From Cyathus striatus (taxonomy: Eukaryota > Basidiomycota > Agaricomycetes > Agaricales > Nidulariaceae): DNA of 64,000 nt. Both the position numbers and the translations under genes were made by a program. Below the pieces are notes generated by a model, which was not told the origin of the DNA, ran no database searches, and saw only the letters and a list, made by a program, of their open reading frames with translations. Shown here piece after piece: positions 12,770-30,700 of the stretch. The stretch is from contig JAOVFP010000010.1 of the NCBI GenBank assembly GCA_025738555.1, forward strand, positions 4,599,501 through 4,663,500, given 5' to 3'. How positions within the stretch are numbered: the stretch's first letter is position 1; the number at the start of each line of letters is the position of its first letter.

Positions 12770-14363
12770 TCATGAGTGCTCCTTCTGGATAAACTTAGCG
12801 ATAGTCTGTAGCTGAATATTTGATGTTCCCTCATAGATAGCACCCTAAATAAGAATATCAGAAATGTTATTAATCAAAACAGAATTGAAGCTTACAATCT
12901 TGGAATCTCTCCAGTACTTTTCTATGCCAGTTTCACGAGTAAAACCGACTCCACCAGCCCACTCAATGGCTGAACCAGAAACCTTTTGAGCAATGACACT
13001 ACTCCAGTACTTGGCCATGGCAGCTTCCTTAGTGAAAGAAAGGCCCTGCTCCTTTCGGCGGGCCGCATTGTAGGTCAACAGGCGAGCAGCTTCAATCTGA
13101 ATAGCTGCCTCAGCCATCTGGAATTGTATTCCCTGAAATGTGCCAATTGGTTGACCAAATTGTTTACGCTGAAAAGTATAGGGAACTGTTTTATCAAAGA
13201 CACCTTGGGCAAGACCTAACATTTGGGCAGCAATACCAATACGACCTTCGTTGAGAATTTCGATGGCAATCTTGTAGCCTTTTCCCTCACCGCCAATGAT
13301 GTTTTCGGCGGGCACCTTTAGGTCGTCAAAGTTCAATGTACATGTGGAAGAAGCACGGATGCCGAGCTTCTGTTCCTTCTTTGCTATCTCGATACCCATA
13401 TCCTTCGTAGCGAGGAAACATGTGATTCCCTTATAGCCTTTACTAGGATCAATCTTGTAGACAAATTGTTAACGTGTAAGCAACACGTTTATAATAGAAT
13501 GTGAAACACCATACATTTGCAAAGATAAGGAATATTTCGGCCTCATAGGAATTGGTAATCCACATTTTGGAACCATTAATGATCCAGTTGTCGCCATCTT
13601 TCTTTGCGCGTGTCTGAAGAGCAAAAGCGTCGGATCCTGACGAAGATTCTGAAAGACAGAAGGAACCGAGCTAACACGGTTGCATTAGTAACACCTCATG
13701 AAACAACGCTTCTAGGCTACCTTAGATTCAGACAGCTGGGGAAGCCATTTATCTTGCTGTTCCTTATTTCCGTACTTGCGGAGGACAGTATTCACGAGTG
13801 TATTATGCACATCGCAAAGAACGGATACAGAAGGATCAATCTTAGCAAGCTCTTCTATAGCAATGATAGCAGAGGTGAAGGAAGATTCGGCGCCTCCATG
13901 GTCAGCACTGGTTTCAATGCCCATTAGCTAGTACATTGTCAGACATAACCAGAGCGGAAGAAATCCTTCTGAGAGACTTACACCTTGTTCAAAGAGACCC
14001 CTTATTACAGCTGGATCCATGTTCTCGTTTTCGTCCATTTCTCGGACCTTAGGTCCAACTACGTCAGTCGCGAAGCGCTTTACTAGAGGACAGGAAAGGA
14101 TGGTTAAGTTTATGACCTTGACTTCTGTAGCAACGTGATGGTACCCACCAGCTTCCCGGAGCATGTTCTCTTCTTCAGTGAACGTATCAAGAGAAGTCGG
14201 AATGCCATTCTCTGAACGAAGGTATTGTGATGCAGAGAAAGCTCTATGTGGGGTAATATATATAAGAACACGACGTCGGCGAGTGAGATAGGAGACGCTA
14301 CCTGGCAGATAGGAGCGAGCGAGCGCGAAGAGGTTTTGCAGCACGAGAAATGTTCTTGAACAT
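12770..14363 (-). CDS. Acyl-CoA dehydrogenase, short/branched-chain type, mitochondrial
   Basis: FAD flavoprotein of beta-oxidation or branched-chain amino-acid breakdown. The start ATG at 14,361-14,363 gives an Arg-rich, acid-free leader ([18 protein letters not shown]) fit for mitochondrial import. Next come the N-terminal helical domain, the flavin-contact segment around [17 protein letters not shown] and the WITNS strand. The C-terminal helical domain contains [22 protein letters not shown] sequence. The final exon has [16 protein letters not shown], whose Glu is the catalytic base of short-chain members, and stops at 12,770-12,772. The motifs fit the ACADSB/2-methylacyl branch best. SCAD or isovaleryl specificity cannot be excluded by eye. 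Several short introns are present and the gene looks intact. Confidence 0.88.
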
Positions 14364-14671
14364 GATAGTAATGAGAGTAAAGTGGGAGGGGAGGACTAAT
14401 CGGAGGAGGACCCTGCCTTGCCTGTGTTTCAGCTGTAATTGGGGAACCGGAACTTAGAAGTTGTAGACCGGTACCCGGTCCACAAGATTCCCACGATCTA
14501 CACGTTCACGCGCACGACTCACGTGATTTCCGCACCTAATATTTTTTCCAAGTTGCTACTTTCCGTTCTGTAGCGGGGACCGCACACGACGACGAACGAA
14601 GCACCCATTCCTTGCCCATTCCTGCCCGCCCTATCTTCCCTGCTCTCCTTCCTCGTCGCTCTATTTACACC
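14364..14671. promoter_or_regulatory. Divergent promoter region, acyl-CoA dehydrogenase / mL57
   Basis: A 308-bp spacer between opposing starts of two mitochondrial-protein genes. It contains CACGTGATTT-like and GGTACC motifs, but I cannot assign a factor. Shared control of two mitochondrial genes is possible but is only inference. Confidence 0.5.
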
Positions 14672-15811
14672 ATGTCACACGCTGCGCGTTGTCTACGTTC
14701 ATTAGATACCGCTGGGAAGCTGGTGAGGCGTATACCCGGTACGCTTTCATCAATACGGAGGGGGAGGAACGATCTCATTCGTGATCTTTCATTATTGATG
14801 TAGCTACAAAAAGATATATGCAAGCGCAGGCTCAACTAAAGGCGCGACCTGTACAGCACTCGGCCTCAGCGCCATCATCGTCTTTCGACGCATCTACTGA
14901 AGTTGAAACTCACTCCGAATCCGACCTTCAACCAGAATCTACCACCTTTCAAAGAACAACTTCGCGTTCAGCTGGTGCAATGGCATGGCATCTTAACCAG
15001 GTGTTCTCCCCACTAGAATTCTCGGAGGAACTGGCGCATCGTGTGCTTACGCACTCGTCACATCCGGAGGCGAGGGAGGGACATAATGGCCAGTTGAGCT
15101 TTGTTGGTAGGTTTCCTCCTCTTTCAGTCTTTCTCTTCTTCCTCTTAACTATTTTTCACCTCCTCTTCCCGTTCTCGTGCCTCTTACAACGTACTAACAC
15201 TCACTCACAATAATAGGTAGACGCACCCTCGAAACCTACCTCCTTCTCTTCCTCAACTCTTCTCCCTCCCTCCACCGCGGCCATGATTTGGAACATATAA
15301 TCGCACAAACCATATCTTCTCCCGTTCTGGGACAGCACATTGGGAGCAACTGGGGCCTGGGGCAGGTAATAAAATGGAGTCCGGCTGTGCCTAAGGGCAT
15401 GCAAGGAAAGAAAAAGGAACTGGTTGGGGCGGGGCTGTGGAAGGTACAGGGGGAGGCGGTGAGTGCAGTGCTCGGAGGGGTTTATTGGCAATATGTGAGT
15501 GTTTCCTCCTTTTCTCTTGTTGTGTCTCTCTTTCTCTCCCTCATCTTCTTTCCTGCCGGAGTTCTAACTTCTATTCTATAAAGGGTGCTTCCACAGCACA
15601 CAAGCTCTTCCACACACGCATGCTTCCTCACCTCCTCCTCGAAGGCGGTCGAAACTCTCCAGGTCTTCCCTCTGAGTTCCACGAGGACGCAAGAAATGTT
15701 TGTGCAAGGATGGGTGGGCCGAACGTACGATTACTAAGTAGAGAGAAGAAGAGGGAATTGATTCAGAAGGAGTTGGGGAAGACGAAGATGGTCGAGGGGG
15801 AGATTGCATAG
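14672..15811 (+). CDS. MRPL15: Mitochondrial large ribosomal subunit protein mL57 (RNase III fold)
   Basis: Structural protein of the mitoribosome with a catalytically dead RNase III-type domain, like yeast Mrpl15/YmL15. The ATG at 14,672 starts a basic leader (MSHAARCLRSLDTAGKLVRR). The first intron runs from about 14,741 to the acceptor before 14,809. A Ser/Thr-rich linker follows, then the helical domain: LAHRVLTHSSHPEAREGHNGQ, LSFVGRRTLETYLLLFL, GAGLWKVQGEAVSAVLGGVY and STAHKLFHTRMLPHLL. The acidic Mg-binding residues of active RNase III (the ERLEFLGD block) are replaced. The C-terminus is basic. Four exons are visible. The alternatives mL44 or an Mrpl3-type protein are less likely because no double-stranded RNA-binding domain follows. 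Confidence 0.78.
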
Positions 15812-16459
15812 GAGGTTGAGTGGATAGGAAGGATTCTCCATATTCGACTTTCGTCAGTTTTCGTCTTTGTCGTGTCCCTTCCCTCAACTGATGAAGCCAG
15901 TAGGTCGTATCTACTTGGACTGCAACGCCCACAACCTCCACTTCTGCCATTATTCTCATTTATCACACTTGATGTTAAGATATTATCTATTTTCTACCTG
16001 TCTATCACAATTACATGAATGAGTTAATGCTATTTTCCTGCTATATTGGGTTTTGCTTTTATTTTATGGGAGTTTGTGAATGACAGTCTGAACACGACCA
16101 GGATGTTATCATTCAGATCCCCATACCCGTTCTACGAGAAAACCGAATCCTGGAGGTATTTGAAAGTCGAAGGAAGGCGCCTTCGTCCTAATGCCAACGT
16201 GATTTTCAAAGGTAGAGTCCTAATTCATACCCCTCCGGAGTCACCTTGCTTGCAAGGTACTCTCTGAGTCTCGGGTGAAAAGTAACTTTGCTTCATGGGT
16301 GTCTCGCCTTTCTCTCTCTTGATTTTCTTCTTTCTTGCCTTTCTCTCGGTCTGCACTTTGTATTCATCTGCTTTCATCGGGTTCTATCATGCACTTTCGT
16401 GAGCCATGAGTACGAGTACTGAGTACTGAGTCTTCCGACCTTGTCTACCCCAGTTCTTA
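15812..16459. other. Intergenic region with no recognised feature
   Basis: About 650 bp downstream of mL57, pyrimidine-biased on the + strand, with no open frame of note. It merges into the minisatellite that follows. Confidence 0.5.
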
Positions 16460-17440
16460 TGCTCCAGGTTCTGTGACTCCTCCTTTCTTCGACCGTCCCC
16501 CTGATGACAATGGACGCAATCCCTGGTGGCCCGTGGGGTCTGTGTGCCATCGCCCTTTGTCTTCCCGCGCGCTCTTCCTCACTCCATCGCCTCCCTCAGT
16601 CAACGCAATCATTAGTGGGGGACTGCATGCCGTCGCCCTCCTCCTCCCTCGATCACTTCCCTGAGGATCCTCCCCCCCCTCAGTCGTCTACGCAATCATT
16701 GGTGGGGTTATGGCCATCGCTGGTGGGGACGGTGTACCGTCGACCTCATCTCCCTCCTCTCTCCGCCCCCTCACCCGGTTAACACCCCCCTGTCGTCAAC
16801 GCGATCGTTGGTAGGGTCGGTATACTGTTGCCCTCGTCGCCCTCCTCTCTCCGTTCCCTCGCATAATCAACGCAATCGTCGGTGGGGTCGGTAATCGTTG
16901 ATGGAGTCGATACGCCGTCGCCCTCCTCTTTCCATCCCCTCACCCTGTGAACACGACCGTTGGTGGGTTTGTGGCCATCACCCTCCTCCCTCCGTCCCCT
17001 CCCCCTGCCGATGCAATCGTTGGTGGGTTTGTGGCCATCACCCTTCTCTCTCCGTCCCCTCTCCTTATCAACGCAATCGTTGGTGGGTTTGTGGCTGTCG
17101 CACTCTTCTCTCCGCCCCCTCTCTCTCTGTCTTCCCCCTGTCAATGCAATCATTATTGGTGGGGTCAGTATGCCGTCACACTCGTCTCTCCGTCCGATCG
17201 CCCTGTCAACGCAATCATTGGTAGGTTTGTGGCTGTCGCTCTCCTCTCTTCGTCCCTTCACCCTGTCGACGCGATCGTTGGTGGGTTTGTGGCCATTGGC
17301 CATTGCCCTCCTCTCTCTGTTCTCCCCCCCCCCAGTGCCTGTGTGCCATCGCTCTCCTTATCTCTCATCCCCTCCCCCAATTGTCAACGCAATCGTTGGT
17401 GGGGTTGGTGGGTTGTTAGTGGGATCGTTGGTAGGGTTGA
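16460..17440 (+). repeat. GC-rich minisatellite, period about 60 bp
   Basis: Imperfect tandem repeats. The clearest adjacent units lie at about 16,971-17,030 and 17,031-17,090 and differ by a few bases. Each contains a GCAATCGTTGGTGGG-type core, GTGGCCATC and a pyrimidine run such as CTCTCTCCGTCCCCTC. Degenerate units extend to both sides. Because 60 is a multiple of three, long frames stay open by chance on both strands. I do not treat them as genes. Confidence 0.8.
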
Positions 17441-18188
17441 TTGACTGGACTCATTTCTCTCATCTGATTTGTAGTTCTCCAGTATTTTATTTAGTTTACC
17501 TGATGTCAAGAACATATCCGGCACCCGACATCCAGCTGAGCAAGGTCTTGGCTATGAGTGTTCCCTTTTTCTCTTGTCAACCACCATCAGCATATACATG
17601 CTCGCTCTTTTGCTCTCCGTCCTTCGTCGTCTCAAGCTTACTTTATTTTATTTCCCTCCCTCCCTAATCCCCGGCGTCATAATGGACTTAATTAACGTCT
17701 TGAGGAGACTCTTGCTTCGTATATAAGGGTTTATAGTTTAGCTTGCAAACTCATAGATAGTGAACGTTTTTGTAACTGAACGCCTTTAATCGTTAATGGA
17801 ATTGATATCCTACTAGTTTATGGATTATTTGGTCTCTACGTGATTTCGGGAAAATCGCGGAGCAGTCCCCACCCGCCCAAGCGGCTCGACTGCTCTACGT
17901 CTGTTTGAGCTTGCTCAAACCCAACCCAACCCTTTCTAGCCTGTTTTTGTATAGAGACTGTCGACGAGGCTGAGGTATACACTTGTTGGACCGGTCGGTA
18001 TATCAACACGATTCAATCGTTCATATCACGTGCACGCAGTCACGTCACCGACCGGCTTCCAGTCTAGGAGTCTTGGTTTTCCTTAGGCCCTCAACCCCTC
18101 AATTCCAGATCTCAGCTGCTCACCGGCACCTTCCTTGTTCTACAGAATTGTCTATAAAGTAACATATATTTCGGAGTATCATATAAAA
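17441..18188. other. Intergenic region 3' of RPC1
   Basis: No gene recognised. It holds a perfect 8-bp inverted repeat with a 2-nt spacer, GTTTGAGC-TT-GCTCAAAC (about 17,903-17,920), in a stretch of short GC-rich inverted motifs. This could be a structured transcript, but I can match it to no RNA family. Confidence 0.4.
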
Positions 18189-23446
<5,258 letters not shown>

Positions 23447-23785
23447 GGTAGACGTCCGTTCCAAAATCAGCAATGACAAAGAAAAGGAATAAAAGTATGA
23501 TAATGGTGGAAAGGAGCAGGGGATGTGCCAACGACGAGAGTGAGATGGACGGACGAGTCAAGAAATATCTAAAAATGGATTTGGATTCGGAGATAAAGCA
23601 ACATGCGATGAAGTTAGGGTTCGTGACATGGTAACGCATGTGACAAGTACGCGTGGATGACTTGCGCGTCCACTTTCGCGGTGCAAGGCTTTGCCAACTC
23701 TGCTCACCGCTTTACTGTCCTTCCGCTTTCCTTGTCCTAGTCCCGTGTGCCATTTCACTAGCTATCACCCTCAGACATTACACTT
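23447..23785. promoter_or_regulatory. Divergent promoter region, RPC1 / proteasome alpha1
   Basis: A 339-bp spacer between two opposing start codons. AT-rich and T-rich runs occur at 23,470-23,540. No specific factor site can be named with confidence. In particular, I did not see a perfect proteasome-associated control element of the yeast type. Confidence 0.5.
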
Positions 23786-24902
23786 ATGTCCCGAACATCA
23801 TACGACAGGTGCGACATCTTGATCTGTATGGCTCTGCAGATCTTGCATTGAACCTCTTCCCCAGGTATCTCACCGTCTTTTCGCCGGAAGGACGCCTTTA
23901 TCAAGTTGGTCAGTCGTTCATTGTAACGATACGCAACAAATACTTAATTTGGACTTGATAACAGAATATGCCTTCAAAGCGATATCAGGATCTGGGCATA
24001 CTGCAGTTGCAGTGAGAGGAAAGGACACTTCGGTCGTCATCACTCAACGCAAAGTTCCAGTGAGTATCCAACAGCAGCCATTAGCAATGCTCACACCATT
24101 TGCATTTTAACAGGATAAACTTCTCGATGCGTCCACTGTCACCCATCTTTTCAGCATTACTCCAACGATTGGTTGTGTTATGACCGGTCTCATGGGTATG
24201 GGTCCTGTCCATTCTATCACTTACAGCATATCCTGACTCCACTCTAGCTGACTCCCGTGCCCAGGTCGCAAGAGCTCGCGCCGAGGCTGCTGAATTCCGA
24301 TACAAATATGGTTATGAAATCACCCCCGATGCACTTGCGCGCAGATTAGCGAATATCAATCAAGTATACACACAACGCGCCGCCATGCGTCCTTTGGGCA
24401 TCTGTTTGCACCAATTTATGTTTTCGCCCTATCCTTCTGCTAACACTTGCTTTTCTCAGCCATGATACTGATTGGCACTGACGCCGAACTCGGTCCACAA
24501 TGTTTCAAACTCGATCCCGCAGGCTACTTTGTTGGCTTTCATGCCACAGCAGCAGGTCAGAAACAACAAGAAGCCATGAATCACCTAGAGAAGAAGTGGA
24601 AGAAGCTTGATTCTGGACGGGGTGCTGATGATGCAGCAGCAGCAGGAAAGACCCTGTCCCGTGACGAAGTCATAGAGGTATTTTCCGACCCTGTTATTGC
24701 ATTTGTAACTCCTGATAGCCATGAATAGATGGCAATCGAATCCATGTCCACAGTGCACGCAACCGACTACAAACCTGGAGAAATCGAAATTGGCATAGTC
24801 TCGACGAGTGACGACGAAGATTCAAAGGTCCGGGGGGTATGGAGAACGATGAGCGAGGCTGAGATTGAAAAACATTTACTTGCCTATGCGGAGAAAGATT
24901 AA
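23786..24902 (+). CDS. SCL1: 20S proteasome subunit alpha type-6 (alpha1)
   Basis: Non-catalytic outer-ring subunit of the 20S proteasome. The exons join into [28 protein letters not shown] (the N-terminal alpha-subunit signature that gates the channel), [47 protein letters not shown] and [20 protein letters not shown]. Together these identify alpha1 rather than another ring member. The DNA has about six short introns; the acceptor for exon 2 lies before 23,873. The C-terminus is acidic and ends at the TAA at 24,900-24,902. Length and motif order are normal for the family. Confidence 0.93.
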
Positions 24903-25241
24903 TATATCCTGTATTTTTGTCTTCATTTCATTGTAAGATGTGTTCGATAGGATGCACAGCGTAGCGTAACAGCCTTTTCCATGTCCCAAAGTGAATGACG
25001 ATCGATTAATTGTGAAAACTGCCCTCTCCTGCCGGTGGGGTAACCATCGGCGTAAAAACTGGAAGGTAATGCAAATCAAGATAATGGAATACTAGCAATT
25101 GCAAAAACCGTAACATAAACACGTAAGAGGTTCGTATCATAACAATGTTAAAAGAAAAAAGCAGATGAGATGACGGTTCAAGAGAAGAAAAGACCCGTAA
25201 GAGTAGAAACATTAGAAGCACGCTACATCTCAACTCCTCAT
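24903..25241. other. Convergent 3' intergenic region
   Basis: 339 bp between the stops of the proteasome gene (+) and the DUF2433 gene (-). No coding or repeat feature is seen. Confidence 0.6.
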
Positions 25242-27525
25242 TCACACATTGCCGCCTCCTGCATCACCCTTTGGCGCGTCATCATTAGCTCTCGGTCCCT
25301 GTCCTCTTGTCAAACCAGCAGCAGCGAATCCACGTGCAGCATAACCTCCCAAACCGCGCCCGCGACCGCGTCCTCCGAACCCTCTGCCGATCGGTTCTCC
25401 GCGTGCCTCACGATCCTGCGCTTGCTTTACCTCAGGAATGATCCCATTAAGTTTCTGAGTGCAAAGTTAGTAAAAGTACGTGATACTTGAAGCTTGACGC
25501 ACCTCTGCATGCTTCTCCAACCCAGCCTTCATGCTCTCTTCATCACCAAACTCGACATATGCAAGTCTTGCTCTGCCAGTGAACGCCTGTGGGAGGTTGA
25601 CACGCGTAATCTACACAAAACCATCAATGAATAGTCATACAGTTTTCACGGTTATATGAAGACTTACCCCTCCCTTTGCCTCTCCAAAGAAATCCCTTAT
25701 CTCTGAATCTACAGGAATGAAACTGGGTGGCATTCTCATGAAAATAGTCCACGGATTCCTGGGAGGCTTCCCGATTTTGGGTGTCCTCGCGCCTGAACTG
25801 CCTTCCGTAGGTGACTTCAAGTCCTCTGCATCGCGACTCAAGTCGGGTGTCGCAGTGGAGGTACTCCCTGATGGTTCTTGGGGCACTGGCGACTTTGGCT
25901 GAGAGACCTCGGGGGTACCCGCGCCCTCCCTGCCAGCAGCCTTCTCCGCCTGCTTACGCTCTTTCTTATCCTTTTTCTTGGCCTTTTCGCGCTCTGCCTT
26001 CTCGAGGTTGGGAGCGCCATTGGACTTGGGGATGGGGCTTTCCTTGCCTGTAACGTCGGCAGGAGGTGTGGGAGCCGACGCCTTATTAGATTCAGTATTA
26101 TTGGGGAGATGGGGTGGGACATGATGATCGGGCACGGGTGTGGATGTTTTTGAAGGCTGAGCGCCATTGACGGCCTGCGAAGGCGGGAGAGCAGATGTGG
26201 TTGAGGTGGGTGTAGGTGCCACGGTGGCAGTACGACGGTACGCGTAGTTGAAACCTAATACAATACTAAGCGACAAGATTCAGTGTTTATAATAAACTGT
26301 CACGTACCTTGACTCTTCAACTCTGCACTGACCCTCCCCTCCTTGATATCGAGAATTAGGGAGCCAAAAGCAGCGTCACAGAGATTCCAATTCCAGCAAT
26401 TCTTCCAGGCGGGTTCTTCGCCCGTGGCGGTGGCACCAGGACCGGATGAAGGCTGGTTAGGGGGGATCCTCTCGACGACACTTAGCGCCTTGTCAAGCAG
26501 GATCCTCTGATTTTCATCGACAACAGCTTCGACCTGGGTCTTGACGCTTTCCCATACTTTATCAAAGGCGGCCTTTCCAATGGTCAACTTGTGACGGAAG
26601 CCCTCAAAGTCGCCCTGGACACTGAATTCGTTGTAGGAGGTGGCATAGCGGAAATGAAGACCGGCGGAGATGGTGAGGTCGGCTTTGAGGACGAGGGCGA
26701 GCTGAGCGATGAGCCCCTCGCGACCTGGACTGGCGTGGGTGACGAGAAGCCTTGTCTCTGATTGATCATAGACGCGCTGTGCTGTATCGACAAGCTCACC
26801 GATTTGCAGGGCGGTTGTCCACATGGTGCCCTGACCGCCTGCAATGGTGGCATTGCCATCGCCGTTATCAAAGAGCTTGTGGGGGACAAGGGCACCACCG
26901 AGACCGAGGAGACGAAGCTTGATGCCGCCTACATCGAGACACCTGGTAGTAGCCTCGTCGAGAACATGTAGGTTTTCAATGTTGTAGGTACCGAGACGAA
27001 ACTTTTCGAGGACCAAGACGTCCTCACATGCGCCCCAGACGGTGTAGACGGGAACATGGAGCTTGATCTGACCCGAGAGGAGAAGGGGGAACTCTGAAAG
27101 GAGCTCTATATTGACAGTGGAGCGAATGACGGCGGGAGGGTTGTCTGGGGCAAGAAGGTGGGTTCGCTGGGCTGAGGGGATGAGAGGGGAATACATGGTG
27201 AGATGGCGGAGGGTACGGTCATTGATGCGGTCGAGACTGTTGGCCTCTGGGAATGGGGTGAGCTAGAAGAGAAAGAGAAAGAAGGAGAAGAGAACGGACC
27301 AAAGAAACCAAAGTCGCCAGTGTGGATGATAGCCTTTGCATTTGCGTCGCGGGCGAGATCGTTGAGGGCAGAGAGACGACCGCGTATGTCAGCGATGCAG
27401 AGGATGCGACCGTGGACGGAGTCGAGGATTTTTGTCTGGGTGTTGACCTGGAGCTGCTGGCGGGGGAGGGGCGTGTGCGGGGGGCGTGTGGAGGTGGAGG
27501 CGGGGCGGGAGTTTTGGTGCTGCAT
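25242..27525 (-). CDS. DUF2433 calcineurin-like phosphoesterase protein with C-terminal RRM-like tail
   Basis: Fungal protein of the DUF2433 family, function unknown. The start ATG is at 27,523-27,525. The first exon has ILCIADIRGRLSALNDLA and IIHTGDFGFF. The next (from about 27,249) continues with MYSPLIPSAQRTHLL, VYTVWGACEDVLVLEKF, LRLLGLGGALVPHKLF and LLVTHASPGREGLIAQL. These resemble the D-x-H, GD-x-x-D, GNH and GH blocks of metallophosphoesterases, but several metal ligands are changed (IRG for xHG, GACED for GNHE). A Pro/Ser/Lys linker leads to MRMPPSFIPVDSEIRDFF, ITRVNLPQAFTGRARLAYVEF (RNP1-like) and a Gly/Arg-rich end (GRGFGGRGRGRGLGG). The stop is at 25,242-25,244. An RNA-linked role is inference. 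Confidence 0.82.
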
Positions 27526-27711
27526 TGCGGTGAAGACTCAGAAAGGTTGCAAGTTGGTGTGGCCGTGTTCGTGTTGAGAGCGCGGAAAAAAAGACCGGCA
27601 ACGACCGAACAATAAGTAGTACTGCTGATAGCATACCAAATCCAATACTAGCTCATATCCAGGACCCATGTCCTCCTCATAACCCCTCCTCCGACTACCC
27701 ACTCAATTCCC
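27526..27711. promoter_or_regulatory. Compact divergent promoter, DUF2433 gene / MED13
   Basis: Only 186 bp separate the two start codons, so both core promoters overlap or abut. There is no TATA box. The MED13 side is CT-rich. Confidence 0.55.
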
Positions 27712-30700
27712 ATGGCTACTAGGCCACCCCCGCCCCCGCACTCCCTCTCTCTCTCCCACTCCCTCTCTCACCCTCACTCCCTCCCCCTCTCTCACCCCCA
27801 CCCACAGCCCCCCTCTCTCTCTCCCCACCTCCCCCTCCTCGCCGCACGCATACCCCTCCCTCCCGCCCCAACAGTCCACTACGCCCTCTACGCCCCTCTC
27901 CCCGCCACCCCGCCACACGCCGTCCCAGACGCCATCCACCAAGCACGCATACAGGCCCTCGCTTCCTTCCCACACGCCGCCCTCCCCGCTTCCCTCCTCC
28001 CCGCCGTCCACATCGGCTCTCCCTCTTTCATCTATCTCTTCGCCATCTCGTCCGCAGACCGCCCCTCCCCTCTGCCTGACTTCCAATTCGATGGCCTCGC
28101 CCGTGAGTAATTCTTCCACCTCGTCTTTCGTCTATATTTGGCCACTCCGCCAGCTCCTAATCGGGGTAACCCTAACCCGACTTATCACCTTCCTCCTCCC
28201 ATTGCAAGTGCTAATTTGTATTTCTCATTCCCCAGTTACCGAGCACGCGTCCTTCTCCCCTCACGACGTCTACTCGCCCTCCACCTCGTCTCCCACAACA
28301 ACAACCTCCTCCACTGCCTCTCCAGACTCTGCAAAGCGCGTCCTCTACAGCCATTTTCTTCAGGCTGTTCGCACTCGCCTCATAGACGATATCGTGCAGG
28401 CCTCTCTTGCACCTCCCTATCCTACAAGATGGACGAGACGCCTCTCAGATGGCTTCCTAATGAGTCAGCCTGTCCTCGCGAACGACTGGGCCTCTCATTG
28501 GGAATACAAGGCCATCTCAAGGTAAGTCCCCATATTGTTAACTTGTGCCGATCCCCTCGTAACCCTTCGTAGGCCTCTTATATTTTGTCATCTGCAAGTA
28601 CTCCTGTCATCTTCAAGTCTTGTCATACACCCCACACTGCTCTCTACCACATTCCTGGACCTCTCTAATACCCTCCCTCTTCCCGCAGGATCACCTATCG
28701 TCCTTCTCCCTCACGGCACCCCTGCCTATTACCTGTCTACTTACTCGGGCCCTACCAGTGCACTCGTGAAGCAATTCCGCGAATCCTTCCGAGGTCTGGG
28801 AACGGGAAACTGGGAAGATGAGCGTGAATCAGGTCCTTTCTCTAGCAATAGCAATACCTTTATCATTGGATGGATCAAGGTGGAAAATAGGCAAGGCGAA
28901 GATAAAGGCATTACTTTCATATATCCCACCCGCCTATGTCTCTCCTATGTTCCTTCATCGTCCGCCAGGCCACCGCTGGATTATATCCCAGAGCTTCCAG
29001 CTCCCTTGCAACCTTCGCCTCAAGTACCCTCTGCCATCCCTTCGGCCTCTGCATCTCTTCTCTCCCAGCTGCTTCAGAACACAGAAGAGAAGGCTGCATT
29101 GTCTAGAACTCATAGTCCCATGCCCCAACGCCCCTTCCCGCAACGCCCTCCGCTCCTCTCTTCTCCCACAGCCGAATCTCTTCGTGCCTTCCGCGCTCTT
29201 ACACTCTCAAAGGCCAAGGACATTCGGTACGTCGCGTCAGAGGTAGGCGGGTACGTCGACGCCGTAGCACGTGAACGTGAGCGAGAACGAGAACGACTCA
29301 AACGCGAACGGGAAGGCCTCGCGAGTTCGCCAAAGCTTGCTCGCACAACGGCAACTACCCCTGCTTCCGTCTCCGCCCCTACTCCCATATCCATGGATAC
29401 GCCTGCTCCAGCTCCAGCTCCTGCCCCCTCCCATCCTCATATTCCACCTTACTCGTCTACGTCTTCTCAGCCGCTTCCTGGTCCATCTATAGCACCGCCG
29501 CCCCCACCCCCAATGCTTCAAGTACAAAATTTTTATCCATCACCACCTCAAATTAACCCAGCCAGCGTTCCTCCGAGCGACGGACTCACCTCACCCGCCA
29601 TTCCCAGCCCCGCACGTCAGTCATCTCCTGCTCTCCAGCCTGCCCCGGCACCAACACCAGCACCATCCTCTTCCTACGACCCGTTCAGCACTCTTGACGC
29701 CTCCTGGACTCGGCCATCCAACTCTTATCTCGAAATGGACACAGATATGGACTTTGGAATGGGAATGGGGTTCTCCATGAATATGGACTCCTCCGGTGCA
29801 GGCGGAAGTGGGGGAGACACGTACGATGATTATCGAACCGGAACCATGGATTTTGATGACGTCGATTTCACAGACGATGATTTCAGCTTCTTCGACCAAC
29901 CGTCTCGCGCTGCTCCTGTCACACCAGCTTATAAACCACTGCAAGGTGGGTTTGGCCGTCAGCAGCCTACTCCAGTGACAGCGTCCTCAACTTTAGATCT
30001 GGGCATTTCTTCGTCACCCCTCTTTGGAGACACTCTGGCGTCGGGTCCAGGTCCTCCCAGCGCTGTCCCTCAAATGGCTACTACTGCAAGCAGCTGGACG
30101 TCGGGTGTACTATTGGAAGGCTTTACGCCAGTCTCCCTAGAAACACATGACATTACAGCCCCTCCTGAGCTTGTCTCCTCGTCCCCAGGCGGGCACACTC
30201 CCCCAGGTTTGCTCTCAGCCCCAGAGACACCCGATGTCCACCTTGAATACAATCCTGGCATTCGCAAGCCATGTTTCAGTACCATTGGTTTACACTCATT
30301 TGATCCGATCCCGTTTGCAAAGTACCACCGAACAGTGGATGATAAATATACAGCGGGAAAGTTTGCATTGCCTACGCCGCCAGATGACCAGGACCGCACC
30401 GAAAGTGTCTTCGCGCCGTCTCCAGGACCACCGCGACTCAGTCTGGGAGTTGGCGCCAGCAATGTGGGGTGGGTATCAAAATACAATGCCATCACTGATC
30501 CCAGCATCCGCATTATTCGCAAGCTCATCGGTGTAAAGCGAAAGGCACCCAATGACCACTTCAGCCGCCGGGACAGCTTTAAGCTTGGCCCCTGGATGAA
30601 AGACTTGGAGGAATGGGAAAAGAGCAGTGTCGAGGACGATGCTGGTGACGATGCCGACGCAAGGTCAGATCTGGAGTCTGAAGAGGAAGATTTGGATCCC

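Noticed and set aside
16947..17667. Long open frames through the 60-bp repeat
   Set aside because: The repeat period is a multiple of three, so frames stay open by chance. Composition is repeat-driven and no start, splice or domain signal supports a gene.
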